This document shows positions 1 through 5,639 of a DNA stretch of 5,639 nt, piece by piece; the first letter of the stretch is position 1, and each line of letters starts with the position of its first letter. Position numbers and translations under genes: made by a program. A model generated the notes under the pieces. That model was not told the origin of the DNA, made no database searches, and saw nothing but the letters and a program-made list of their open reading frames with translations. This DNA is from Oscillospiraceae bacterium. GTDB taxonomy: Bacteria; Bacillota; Clostridia; Oscillospirales; Ruminococcaceae. The stretch is from NCBI GenBank assembly GCA_016303235.1, contig JAEDMB010000123.1, positions 1-5,639 on the forward strand, written 5' to 3'.

Positions 1-24
1 CCCCGATTTTTTATTCCGTTTTAA

Positions 25-195
25 TCAGCATCCGCAACCGCAGTTGTTTTCACAGCCACAGCCACAACCGCAACTATTATTGCCAATGCAACCGCCAATG
101 CCGTTATTGCCACAGCAACAGAAAAGAATTACAAAGATGATGATAAGGAAGATAATCCACCAGCAACCATTGCCTTCAAAACCGCATCCACACAT
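25..195 (-). CDS. 56-residue Cys/Gly-rich single-pass membrane miniprotein, unknown function
   Basis: I do not recognise the family. Reading from ATG (193-195) to TGA (25-27) gives 56 residues, of which 14 are Cys and 14 are Gly. An N-terminal MCGCG segment (1-5) leads to a hydrophobic stretch at about 12-25 (WWIIFLIIIFVILF). This is followed by a CCC triplet (26-28), a Gly/Asn-rich linker, and a tail of alternating Cys and Gly (42-48 and 52-56, ending CGCGC). No cleavable signal peptide is seen; the hydrophobic core looks like a membrane anchor. A good Shine-Dalgarno, AAGGAG on the minus strand (206-211), lies 10 nt before the ATG, and a sigma-A-like promoter lies further upstream. These signals are the main reason to believe the gene despite its size. 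Short Gly-rich plus one-helix proteins such as the YjcZ type are common in Firmicutes, but the Cys content here is unlike them. Metal binding or disulfide formation by the tail is a guess from composition. It is transcribed divergently from clpC. Confidence 0.8.
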   Translation of the reverse strand: MCGCGFEGNGCWWIIFLIIIFVILFCCCGNNGIGGCIGNNSCGCGCGCENNCGCGC

Positions 196-205
196 AAATA
201 AACAA

Positions 206-211
206 CTCCTT
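206..211 (-). promoter_or_regulatory. ribosome binding site of the Cys-rich miniprotein
   Basis: AAGGAG reads on the minus strand with a 10-nt spacer to the ATG at 195. It is the strongest translation evidence for this very short gene. Confidence 0.75.
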
Positions 212-225
212 AAATAAATTTATTT
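212..225. repeat. 14-bp perfect A/T palindrome in the miniprotein leader
   Basis: AAATAAATTTATTT is its own reverse complement. It lies directly upstream of the AAGGAG of the miniprotein gene in its predicted 5' leader. It contains only A and T, so the RNA hairpin would be weak and it may be a chance result of base composition. Confidence 0.35.
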
Positions 226-259
226 GAAACAGAGTGTTTTTTTCCGTTTCATAGTATAT

Positions 260-288
260 ATTATGATATGCTTAAAAAATTGTTACAA
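260..288 (-). promoter_or_regulatory. sigma-A-type promoter for the Cys-rich miniprotein
   Basis: On the minus strand a -35 box TTGTAA (283-288, 4 of 6 consensus) is separated by exactly 17 nt from a -10 box CATAAT (260-265, 5 of 6). The predicted start is near 253, giving a leader of about 58 nt. That leader contains a perfect 14-bp A/T palindrome (212-225) just upstream of the ribosome binding site. An alternative -10 TATACT lies 7 nt downstream without a matching -35. Confidence 0.55.
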
Positions 289-313
289 ATTTTCGGGTAA
301 TAATTCATTTCGA

Positions 314-342
314 CTGTTATCGCAGGAAAATAGTGGCATAAT
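314..342 (+). promoter_or_regulatory. candidate extended -10 promoter for clpC
   Basis: CATAAT at 337-342 is preceded by TG at 334-335, which makes an extended -10 (TGGCATAAT). A weak -35, CTGTTA (314-319, 3 of 6), lies 17 nt upstream. Transcription would start near 349 and give a leader of about 27 nt. I see no CtsR-type tandem GGTCAAA heptads and no CIRCE element (TTAGCACTC/GAGTGCTAA) anywhere in 212-375, so classical heat-shock repression of this gene is not evident. Confidence 0.45.
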
Positions 343-358
343 ATATTTATACAATATC

Positions 359-365
359 AAGGAGG
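359..365 (+). promoter_or_regulatory. ribosome binding site of clpC
   Basis: AAGGAGG is a full consensus Shine-Dalgarno, 10 nt before the ATG at 376. It fixes this start over the internal methionines. Confidence 0.85.
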
Positions 366-375
366 AAAAAGCATT

Positions 376-2679
376 ATGGTAAATTCGGAACGGTTTACAA
401 AAAGAGCAATAAAAATTATAGAGGGAGGGATAAAAATAGCTTCCGAACTTGGTCATACTTATGTCGGAAGCGAGCATATACTTTTTGCTGTTGCTGATGA
501 AACAGGCTCTAAGGCGGGAACTGCTTTGAAAAAGGCTGGAGCTGATAAGGATACTGTATGCGAGGAAATTATAAGAATGGTCGGACAGGGAATGCAGTCA
601 AGGCTTTCTGACAGATATTTTACAACCGCACTTAAAAACATACTTGAAGATTCTGTTGAAACAGCCTTGCTTGACAGAAAAAAACAGGTAACTCCGGAGC
701 ATATACTTGTATCACTTCTAAAAGACAGCTCATGCAGTGCATTTGCCGTTCTGAAAAAAATCGGAGTAAATATCGGCGAGCTTACTGATTCACTTGACTG
801 CAGTGATATATCCGGCATAAGAGAAGAGATTGCAGTTTCATTACAGCCTAAACCTTCGCAGTATCCGAATCTTTTCAAGTACGGCAAAAATATAACCGAT
901 ATTTCACTTCTCAGAAAATCCGAAAAGCTTATAGGAAGAAATTCCGAGACAGAACGTGTTCTGCAGATACTTGCAAGAAAAACAAAAAATAATCCATGCC
1001 TTATAGGTGAGGCAGGAGTCGGAAAAACGGCAATAGTTGAGGGTGTAGCGGAGCTTTTTATTAAAAATCTTGTACCCGATGTTCTGAAAAACAGATATAT
1101 ATTTTCACTTGATTTCACGTCACTTCTTTCGGGAGCGAAGTACAGGGGCGATTTTGAGGAACGTATAAAAGCATGCATTGATGAGGCAGTATCAGCCGGA
1201 AACATAATATTATTTATAGATGAACTCCATACAATTGTAGGGGCGGGTGCGGCAGAAGGTGCAATAGATGCCGCAAATATTATGAAGCCACAGCTTGCAC
1301 GTGGTGAACTCCAGATAATCGGAGCTACTACTTTTGAAGAATATCGCAGGACAATCGAAAAGGATTCCGCACTTGAAAGACGTTTCCAGCCTGTACCGGT
1401 CAATGAACCTTCTGCTGATGAATGTATAGGAATAATCAGGGGTATAAAATCAAGCTATGAAAAATTTCACAATGTCAGAATTGATGATGATATAATAAGC
1501 CTTGCCGTAAATACTTCCGTAAGATATATAAATGACAGATTTCTCCCCGATAAAGCAATAGATGTGCTTGATGAGGCATGTGCCGGAGCTAAAATCCGGA
1601 ACTGTTCAAATAAAAACTTTATCAGAAATGAAATTTATGACGTTACGAAAGATGATGTACTTTCAGTAATTTCACTGAGAACGGGAATACCGCTTAAAAA
1701 GCTTTCCACGGGAGAAGATGAACGCCTTAATAAAATTTCTGAAAAACTAAGAAAAAAAATAATCGGTCATGATTATGCAATTTCTAAAATATCGCAGACA
1801 CTCTGCCGTGCAAAATCGGGATTACAGGACGCTGACAGACCTCTTGGAACGTTTTTATTTGCAGGGCCTACCGGAGTAGGAAAAACGGCTCTTGCAAAAG
1901 CTCTTTCGGAAGTATTATTCGGTTCTGAAAACAGTATGATTCGCCTTGATATGTCGGAGTTTATGGAAAAACATTCCGTTTCAAAAATAATAGGAGCTCC
2001 CCCCGGATATGCGGGATATGACGATAATATCAGTATCTGCGAAAAAATCAGACGGAATCCCTATTCGCTTGTACTCTTTGACGAAATCGAAAAAGCACAT
2101 CATGATGTTCTTAATATACTTCTTCAGATACTTGATGACGGTATTCTGACCGATTCAACGATGAGAAAAATAAGTTTCAGAAACTGTATAATAATTATGA
2201 CTACAAATGCAGGAAGTATTACTTCCGGACAGAGTTGCAATGTAGGATTCGGAGGTGCTTCCGATAAAGAGAATGAAGAAAAAGCCATATCAAAAGTAAG
2301 GGAAAGCTTTTCTCCGGAATTTGTCAACAGAATAGATGAAATAATAATTTTCAGCTCGCTTACTTCTGATGATTTGGTTAAAATCAGCGAAAATGAACTT
2401 GAAAAACTTAAAAAGAGAGCAAGAAACTTAGGAATAAATCTTACATTCGGGGAAAGCGTTGCCGAAAAGGTCGCATCTGCAAACAATACCGGAAAATATG
2501 GTGCAAGACCGATAAAGCGTAATGTAATGGAACTTATTGAAAACCGTCTTGCCGGAATGATTATCAGTAATCAGGTTGCAGAGGGTGACAGAATATGCGT
2601 TGAGCTTAAAGATGACAAAATAGAATTTCTACCGCAGATAATAAATCAGACACCTTCCAAATCAAAATCGGGTGTATAA
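376..2679 (+). CDS. clpC: ClpC-family AAA+ protease unfoldase, M-domain lacking
   Basis: A Hsp100/Clp ATPase that should unfold proteins and thread them into the ClpP peptidase in the cytosol. It has 767 residues. The order is: N-domain with two Clp-N repeats (about 1-145); first AAA+ module with Walker A GEAGVGKT (211-218), pore loop KYRG (255-258), Walker B ILFIDE (278-283) and arginine-finger region ERR (334-336); second AAA+ module with Walker A GPTGVGKT (497-504), Walker B LVLFDE (565-570), sensor 1 TTN (609-611) and sensor 2 GARP (709-712). The VGF tripeptide at 623-625 matches the ClpP-docking loop of ClpC proteins, which argues against ClpB. Only about 14 residues (409-422) sit where ClpC normally carries its coiled-coil M-domain, so the architecture resembles ClpA. 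The second pore loop reads GYAGYDDNIS rather than the usual GYVGYDEGGQ. The last 10 codons overlap the convergent radical SAM gene. No ctsR, mcsA or mcsB precedes it. Confidence 0.93.
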   Translation: MVNSERFTKRAIKIIEGGIKIASELGHTYVGSEHILFAVADETGSKAGTALKKAGADKDTVCEEIIRMVGQGMQSRLSDRYFTTALKNILEDSVETALLDRKKQVTPEHILVSLLKDSSCSAFAVLKKIGVNIGELTDSLDCSDISGIREEIAVSLQPKPSQYPNLFKYGKNITDISLLRKSEKLIGRNSETERVLQILARKTKNNPCLIGEAGVGKTAIVEGVAELFIKNLVPDVLKNRYIFSLDFTSLLSGAKYRGDFEERIKACIDEAVSAGNIILFIDELHTIVGAGAAEGAIDAANIMKPQLARGELQIIGATTFEEYRRTIEKDSALERRFQPVPVNEPSADECIGIIRGIKSSYEKFHNVRIDDDIISLAVNTSVRYINDRFLPDKAIDVLDEACAGAKIRNCSNKNFIRNEIYDVTKDDVLSVISLRTGIPLKKLSTGEDERLNKISEKLRKKIIGHDYAISKISQTLCRAKSGLQDADRPLGTFLFAGPTGVGKTALAKALSEVLFGSENSMIRLDMSEFMEKHSVSKIIGAPPGYAGYDDNISICEKIRRNPYSLVLFDEIEKAHHDVLNILLQILDDGILTDSTMRKISFRNCIIIMTTNAGSITSGQSCNVGFGGASDKENEEKAISKVRESFSPEFVNRIDEIIIFSSLTSDDLVKISENELEKLKKRARNLGINLTFGESVAEKVASANNTGKYGARPIKRNVMELIENRLAGMIISNQVAEGDRICVELKDDKIEFLPQIINQTPSKSKSGV

Positions 2680-3536
2680 TCGGAAACAGCAGAGGATTTA
2701 TCCTGACAGTATCCATCTATGCCAAGTTCTGATATTTTTTTAAGAATACTGTTGTATTCCATTTTTGTGATATGCCTGTTAAGTTCGGGATATTTCTGAT
2801 TTATTTCGGATATGGGTGTATACTGACTCATAAGACTGACAAGAAAGCAGTCTTTCGGAATATTTTCCGCAAGCCATTCCATAATTTTTATTGAGTCGTG
2901 CCTTAAATTCGGAAGTGCAAGATGTCTTATTATTGTACCTTTCTGCATAATATTGTTATCATCAAATGAAATTTTTCCGGTCTGTGAAATCATTTCTTTA
3001 AGAGATTCCGAAATATTTTCAAAATAATCGGGAACTCCCGAATACTTCAATGCAAATTCGTTGTCATAATACTTGAAATCAGGTAAATATATATCAATAT
3101 ATCCGTCAAGCATTTTTATAGTTTCGGGAAGTTCATAGCCTCCGCAGTTGTATACTACCGGAATTTTAAGCTTATCTTTTACAAGGTCAAGAGCTTCTAT
3201 AATATGATAAACATAGGGAGTCGGTGTAACCAAATCAATGTTACACGCTCCCTCTTTTTGCAGATTGAGAAAAATTTCCGCAAGTCTTTCAACAGATATT
3301 TCCTTTCCGAGTTTTTCGTGACTTATTCCGTAATTCTGACAGTAACAGCATTTAAGATTACAGCCCGAAAAAAATACTGCTCCTGCACCGTTTTTTCCGC
3401 ATATACAGGGTTCTTCCCACTTGTGCAAGCATACTTTTGCAAGCTTTATTTTATCGTTACAGCCACAAGCTCCCGTATATATTGTACGGTCTGCATTGCA
3501 TTTCCGAGGACATATATTGCATTTTTTCATATTCAT
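2646..3536 (-). CDS. PflX-type (COG1313) radical SAM protein
   Basis: A radical S-adenosylmethionine enzyme related to pyruvate formate-lyase activases; the substrate of this branch is not established. It has 296 residues from the ATG at 3534-3536. The [4Fe-4S]/SAM motif CX3CX2C is C59, C63 and C66, in the context FFSGCNLKCCYCQN. Before it is the Cys-rich head typical of this family (C6, C9, C13, C24, C26) and a LHKWEEP segment. Further family marks are LVTPTPYV, VYNCGGYE, DIYLPDFKY, IIRHLALPN and the terminal PDFDLEGV. An in-frame TTG at 3545 would add three residues, but it directly abuts the ribosome binding site, so I use the ATG, which has a 9-nt spacer. The gene is complete. It is convergent with clpC (34-bp overlap) and divergent from the flavoprotein genes, whose promoter interleaves with its own. 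A redox link with those neighbours is inference. Confidence 0.92.
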   Translation of the reverse strand: MNMKKCNICPRKCNADRTIYTGACGCNDKIKLAKVCLHKWEEPCICGKNGAGAVFFSGCNLKCCYCQNYGISHEKLGKEISVERLAEIFLNLQKEGACNIDLVTPTPYVYHIIEALDLVKDKLKIPVVYNCGGYELPETIKMLDGYIDIYLPDFKYYDNEFALKYSGVPDYFENISESLKEMISQTGKISFDDNNIMQKGTIIRHLALPNLRHDSIKIMEWLAENIPKDCFLVSLMSQYTPISEINQKYPELNRHITKMEYNSILKKISELGIDGYCQDKSSAVSDYTPDFDLEGV

Positions 3537-3545
3537 GTAAATCAA

Positions 3546-3551
3546 TCCTTT
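3546..3551 (-). promoter_or_regulatory. ribosome binding site that sets the radical SAM start
   Basis: AAAGGA on the minus strand lies 9 nt from the ATG at 3536, 15 nt from the next ATG (3530) and 0 nt from the in-frame TTG (3545). The spacing favours the ATG at 3536. Confidence 0.7.
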
Positions 3552-3558
3552 CGGGAAT

Positions 3559-3587
3559 ATTATATATCACTTGAAATCAGAAGTCAA
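3559..3587 (-). promoter_or_regulatory. sigma-A promoter of the radical SAM gene
   Basis: On the minus strand TTGACT (3582-3587, 5 of 6) is followed after 17 nt by a perfect TATAAT (3559-3564). The predicted start near 3552 leaves a leader of about 16 nt, enough for the ribosome binding site only. It interleaves with the opposite promoter at 3571-3599. Confidence 0.75.
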
Positions 3588-3599
3588 TAATGCTATAAT
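3571..3599 (+). promoter_or_regulatory. sigma-A extended -10 promoter of the flavoprotein operon
   Basis: TTGAAA (3571-3576, 4 of 6) is followed after 17 nt by a perfect TATAAT (3594-3599). TG at 3591-3592 makes an extended -10. The predicted start is near 3606, so the leader is only about 17 nt. Such a good promoter shows that the locus is still built for strong transcription despite the nonsense codon in the first gene. Confidence 0.75.
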
Positions 3600-3606
3600 A
3601 TATAAA

Positions 3607-3615
3607 AAGGCGGTG
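3607..3615 (+). promoter_or_regulatory. ribosome binding site supporting the TTG start at 3623
   Basis: AAGGCGGTG differs from the consensus AAGGAGGTG at one base and lies 7 nt before TTG 3623-3625. No ATG in this frame occurs before the FAD-binding motif, so the TTG start is well supported. Confidence 0.65.
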
Positions 3616-3622
3616 CAGTAAT

Positions 3623-4861
3623 TTGAATCAGAATGTAATAAAATCAGATATAGCGGTAATCGGCGGAGGAGCTTCGGGAATATGTTCGGCGATATCCGCA
3701 AAAAGTTCAGATAAAAATCTGAATGTAATCATACTCGAAAAACTTCTCAGAACAGGTACAAAAATACTTGCCTCAGGGAACGGAAGGTGCAATCTCGGAA
3801 ACAAAAATCTTTCCTCCGAATTTTATCACAGCAGTATATAAAACTTTATGGATATAATTTCAGAAACTGATACTGAATATTTTTTTAATTCTCTCGGACT
3901 TGTATGCCGTACCGACAGCGAGGGGAGAATATATCCATACAGCAATAAATCATCATCAGTTCTTGATGCATTGAGAATAAAGCTGAAAAATCTTGATATT
4001 CCCGAAATATGCGGATTTGATGTTAAGTCAATAGAAAAATCGGGAAATAATTTCATAATAAAATCAGCTGACAGAACAGTGTATGCCAAAAGAATAATAA
4101 TTTCCTCGGGAGGATATTCCTCGCCCGTAATGGGTACTGACGGAGCTGTTACGGAAATTATAAAAAAATCGCATAGGGTTACTGAAGTTTATCCCTCACT
4201 TGTATCACTTCCGTATAAAAATCCAAAGGAATACAAATCACTTGCGGGAATAAGGGCAAGGGGAACTGTTACGGCAGTATCGGACGGAAAAAAGCTTGAT
4301 TCCGAAACAGGCGAAATACAGTTTTCGGAAAATACTCTTTCGGGAATATGTGTGTTTAATCTTTCATATCTTAAACCGCAGAAAATAAAAATCGATTTTA
4401 TGCCGGAAAAGTCATTTCATGAAGTTCTTGACTTGCTTTATGATATAAAAAATATCCGCCGTGACTGTATGCTTGACGAATATCTTACAGGTATCGTTGC
4501 GAAAAATCTCGGAATATATATTATAAAAAAATCCGTACGCAAAGATGAAAAATCAGATTTCAGTATGATAAAAAAAATATCGTCTCTTTCATCGGGTGAA
4601 ATAAAATGCATAGCAGGTATGATAAAATCAATGGAAGTTGACGTTATGCCACCGGTATCGTGGAAAAATTCACAGGTTACGGCGGGAGGAATACATGGTT
4701 CGGAAGTCAATGAAAATCTTGAATCAAAGCATTGCAGAGGAATGTATTTTTCCGGAGAAATACTTGATACAGACGGCAAATGCGGAGGATATAATCTTGA
4801 ATGGGCATGGGCTTCCGGATTATGGGCGGGAAAAAAATGTGCTGAAAGTATGGTGAAATAA
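3623..4861 (+). pseudogene. BaiN/HI0933-family FAD-dependent oxidoreductase with an in-frame TAA at codon 73
   Basis: This family (also annotated as BaiN, RdsA-like or aminoacetone oxidase-like) comprises NAD(P)/FAD-dependent oxidoreductases. BaiN acts in bile acid dehydroxylation, but most members have no known substrate. From TTG 3623 the frame spans 412 codons before the terminal stop, the usual family length. It carries the dinucleotide-binding motif GGGASG (14-19), an acidic strand end LEK (38-40), GNGRCN (52-57), PSLVSL and the C-terminal signature GEILDTDG...GGYNLEWAWASG (ending near 399). TAA at 3839-3841 interrupts codon 73, and the frame is identical on both sides (3623-3838 and 3842-4861), so this is a point nonsense rather than a frameshift. 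The downstream ATG at 3848 has no Shine-Dalgarno. Conservation on both sides suggests a recent mutation, a sequencing error or, less likely, readthrough. If the stop is real, the 72-residue product lacks most of the protein. Confidence 0.85.
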
Positions 4862-5639
4862 GTGATAAGAATTAATAATATAAGCGTTCCTCTTGAATTT
4901 GAATTTACTTCCGAAAATCTTATAAGACTGTCCGCAAGGGAGCTTAAAATAAAATCATGTGATATAAAATCCGTAAGTCTTGCGAAAAAATCAGTTGACG
5001 CAAGAAAAAAGGATAAAATCTGCTTTGTAATATCGGTTGATACTGAAATAAAGAAAAATCTTAATGAGAAAAAAATTCTTGCTCACAGTAAAAATGCAGT
5101 TATAACTGAAAAATATACTTATCATATAAATCATATAAATCCACCTGAAAAAAGACCTGTAATTATCGGTTTTGGCCCAGCCGGAATGTTTGCTTCGCTT
5201 GTACTTGCGGAAAGCGGTGTAAAGCCGATTGTACTGGAACGTGGTTCTGATGTCGATTCAAGAAAGAAAGCTGTTGAAAATTTCTGGAATACAGGAATAC
5301 TTGACGAAAACTGTAATGTTCAGTTCGGAGAGGGCGGAGCAGGTACATTTTCGGACGGAAAGCTTACTACCGGTACTAAAGACCCCCGAATCAGATATAT
5401 ACTTGAATCGTTTGTAAGGTTCAACGCACCTGAAGAAATTCTGTATCTTGCAAAACCTCATATCGGAACGGACAAGCTTATTGATGTTGTAAAAAATCTG
5501 CGTAATTACGTAATTTCAAAGGGAGGCGAAGTAAGATTCAACAGCTTATTCAATAAGCTTGAAGTAAAAAACGGAAAAGTAACAGGAATTTACTTCAATG
5601 ACAATCAGTATATCGAAACTGATAATGTTATACTTGCAA
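4862..5639 (+). CDS. COG2509-type FAD-dependent dehydrogenase, N-terminal part
   Basis: An uncharacterised FAD-dependent dehydrogenase family; no substrate can be named. The window contains 259 codons plus one base and no stop, about half of the family's usual length of roughly 500 or more residues, so the gene continues beyond the right edge. Start is GTG 4862-4864, immediately after the TAA (4859-4861) of the preceding flavoprotein gene and in the same frame. A partial Shine-Dalgarno, TGGTGA (4851-4856), lies 5 nt upstream. Residues 1-98 form the basic N-terminal domain typical of this family. The FAD-binding motif GFGPAG is at 103-108, LERG at 125-128, and the family signature QFGEGGAGTFSDGKL at 154-168, followed by TTGTKDPR. 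The next in-frame ATG is inside the FAD motif (residue 109), so GTG is the only sensible start. Tight spacing implies an operon and translational coupling with the BaiN-family gene, so the nonsense codon there may lower expression here. Confidence 0.9.
   Translation, partial: MIRINNISVPLEFEFTSENLIRLSARELKIKSCDIKSVSLAKKSVDARKKDKICFVISVDTEIKKNLNEKKILAHSKNAVITEKYTYHINHINPPEKRPVIIGFGPAGMFASLVLAESGVKPIVLERGSDVDSRKKAVENFWNTGILDENCNVQFGEGGAGTFSDGKLTTGTKDPRIRYILESFVRFNAPEEILYLAKPHIGTDKLIDVVKNLRNYVISKGGEVRFNSLFNKLEVKNGKVTGIYFNDNQYIETDNVILA

Noticed and set aside
226..250. GAAAC/GTTTC inverted repeat with a T-run, terminator-like
   Set aside because: The stem is 5 bp with a 15-nt loop, and the T-run falls inside the loop. 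No plus-strand gene lies upstream to terminate.
212..375. CtsR or CIRCE heat-shock operator upstream of clpC
   Set aside because: No tandem GGTCAAA heptads and no TTAGCACTC/GAGTGCTAA inverted repeat are present in the interval.
459..1403. 314-codon open frame on the minus strand inside clpC
   Set aside because: It lies wholly antisense to the conserved N-domain and first AAA+ module. Its Ser/Phe-rich translation has no recognisable motif, as expected for a shadow frame of this codon usage.
2124..2486. 120-codon minus-strand open frame inside the end of clpC
   Set aside because: It is antisense to the conserved second AAA+ module and reads as low-information hydrophobic/Ser sequence with no motif.
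2650..2704. Possible terminator hairpins between clpC and the radical SAM gene (ACACC/GGTGT and AGGAT/ATCCT)
   Set aside because: The stems are only 5 bp and are not followed by T-tracts on either strand.
3543..3545. TTG start for the radical SAM gene
   Set aside because: It sits directly against the AAAGGA ribosome binding site with no spacer. The ATG at 3534-3536 has correct spacing.
3204..3590. 128-codon plus-strand open frame over the radical SAM gene
   Set aside because: It is antisense to the CX3CX2C region of a clear radical SAM gene and runs through both promoters. There is no family resemblance.
3848..4861. A separate gene starting at the ATG after the in-frame TAA
   Set aside because: It lacks a Shine-Dalgarno and would lack the FAD-binding N-terminus. 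It is the remainder of the BaiN-family gene in the same frame.

Overview
The window looks like low-GC Firmicutes chromosome, most plausibly a gut-type Clostridia member (Ruminococcus/Oscillospiraceae-like). The signs are strong AAGGAGG-type ribosome binding sites, sigma-A promoters, heavy ATA/AAA/GAA codon use, TTG and GTG starts, and a ClpC-type unfoldase with a VGF ClpP-docking loop. The genus assignment is an inference from style only.

Layout. (1) Positions 25-195, minus strand: a 56-residue Cys/Gly-rich protein with one membrane segment, too short for ordinary ORF calling. (2) Positions 196-375: a divergent intergenic region with a promoter for each flanking gene. (3) Positions 376-2679, plus strand: a ClpC-family AAA+ unfoldase that lacks the middle (M) coiled-coil domain and is not preceded by ctsR-mcsA-mcsB. 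(4) Positions 2646-3536, minus strand: a PflX-type (COG1313) radical SAM protein, convergent with clpC and overlapping it by 34 bp. (5) Positions 3537-3622: a compact divergent promoter region in which two near-consensus sigma-A promoters interleave. (6) Positions 3623-4861, plus strand: a BaiN/HI0933-family flavoprotein, full length apart from one in-frame TAA at codon 73. (7) Positions 4862-5639 onward, plus strand: the first 259 codons of a COG2509-type FAD-dependent dehydrogenase, starting on the base after the previous stop codon and running off the window.

Functionally, the left half concerns protein quality control (an unfoldase expected to feed ClpP) beside an unknown metal- or thiol-rich small membrane protein. 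The right half is a redox cluster: a radical SAM enzyme divergently paired with a two-gene flavoprotein operon. No tRNA, rRNA, CRISPR array, insertion sequence or convincing intrinsic terminator was seen. I did not find a clearly new multi-gene system. The most notable points are the nonsense codon in the BaiN-family gene, the M-domain-less ClpC, the Cys-rich miniprotein and the interleaved divergent promoters.
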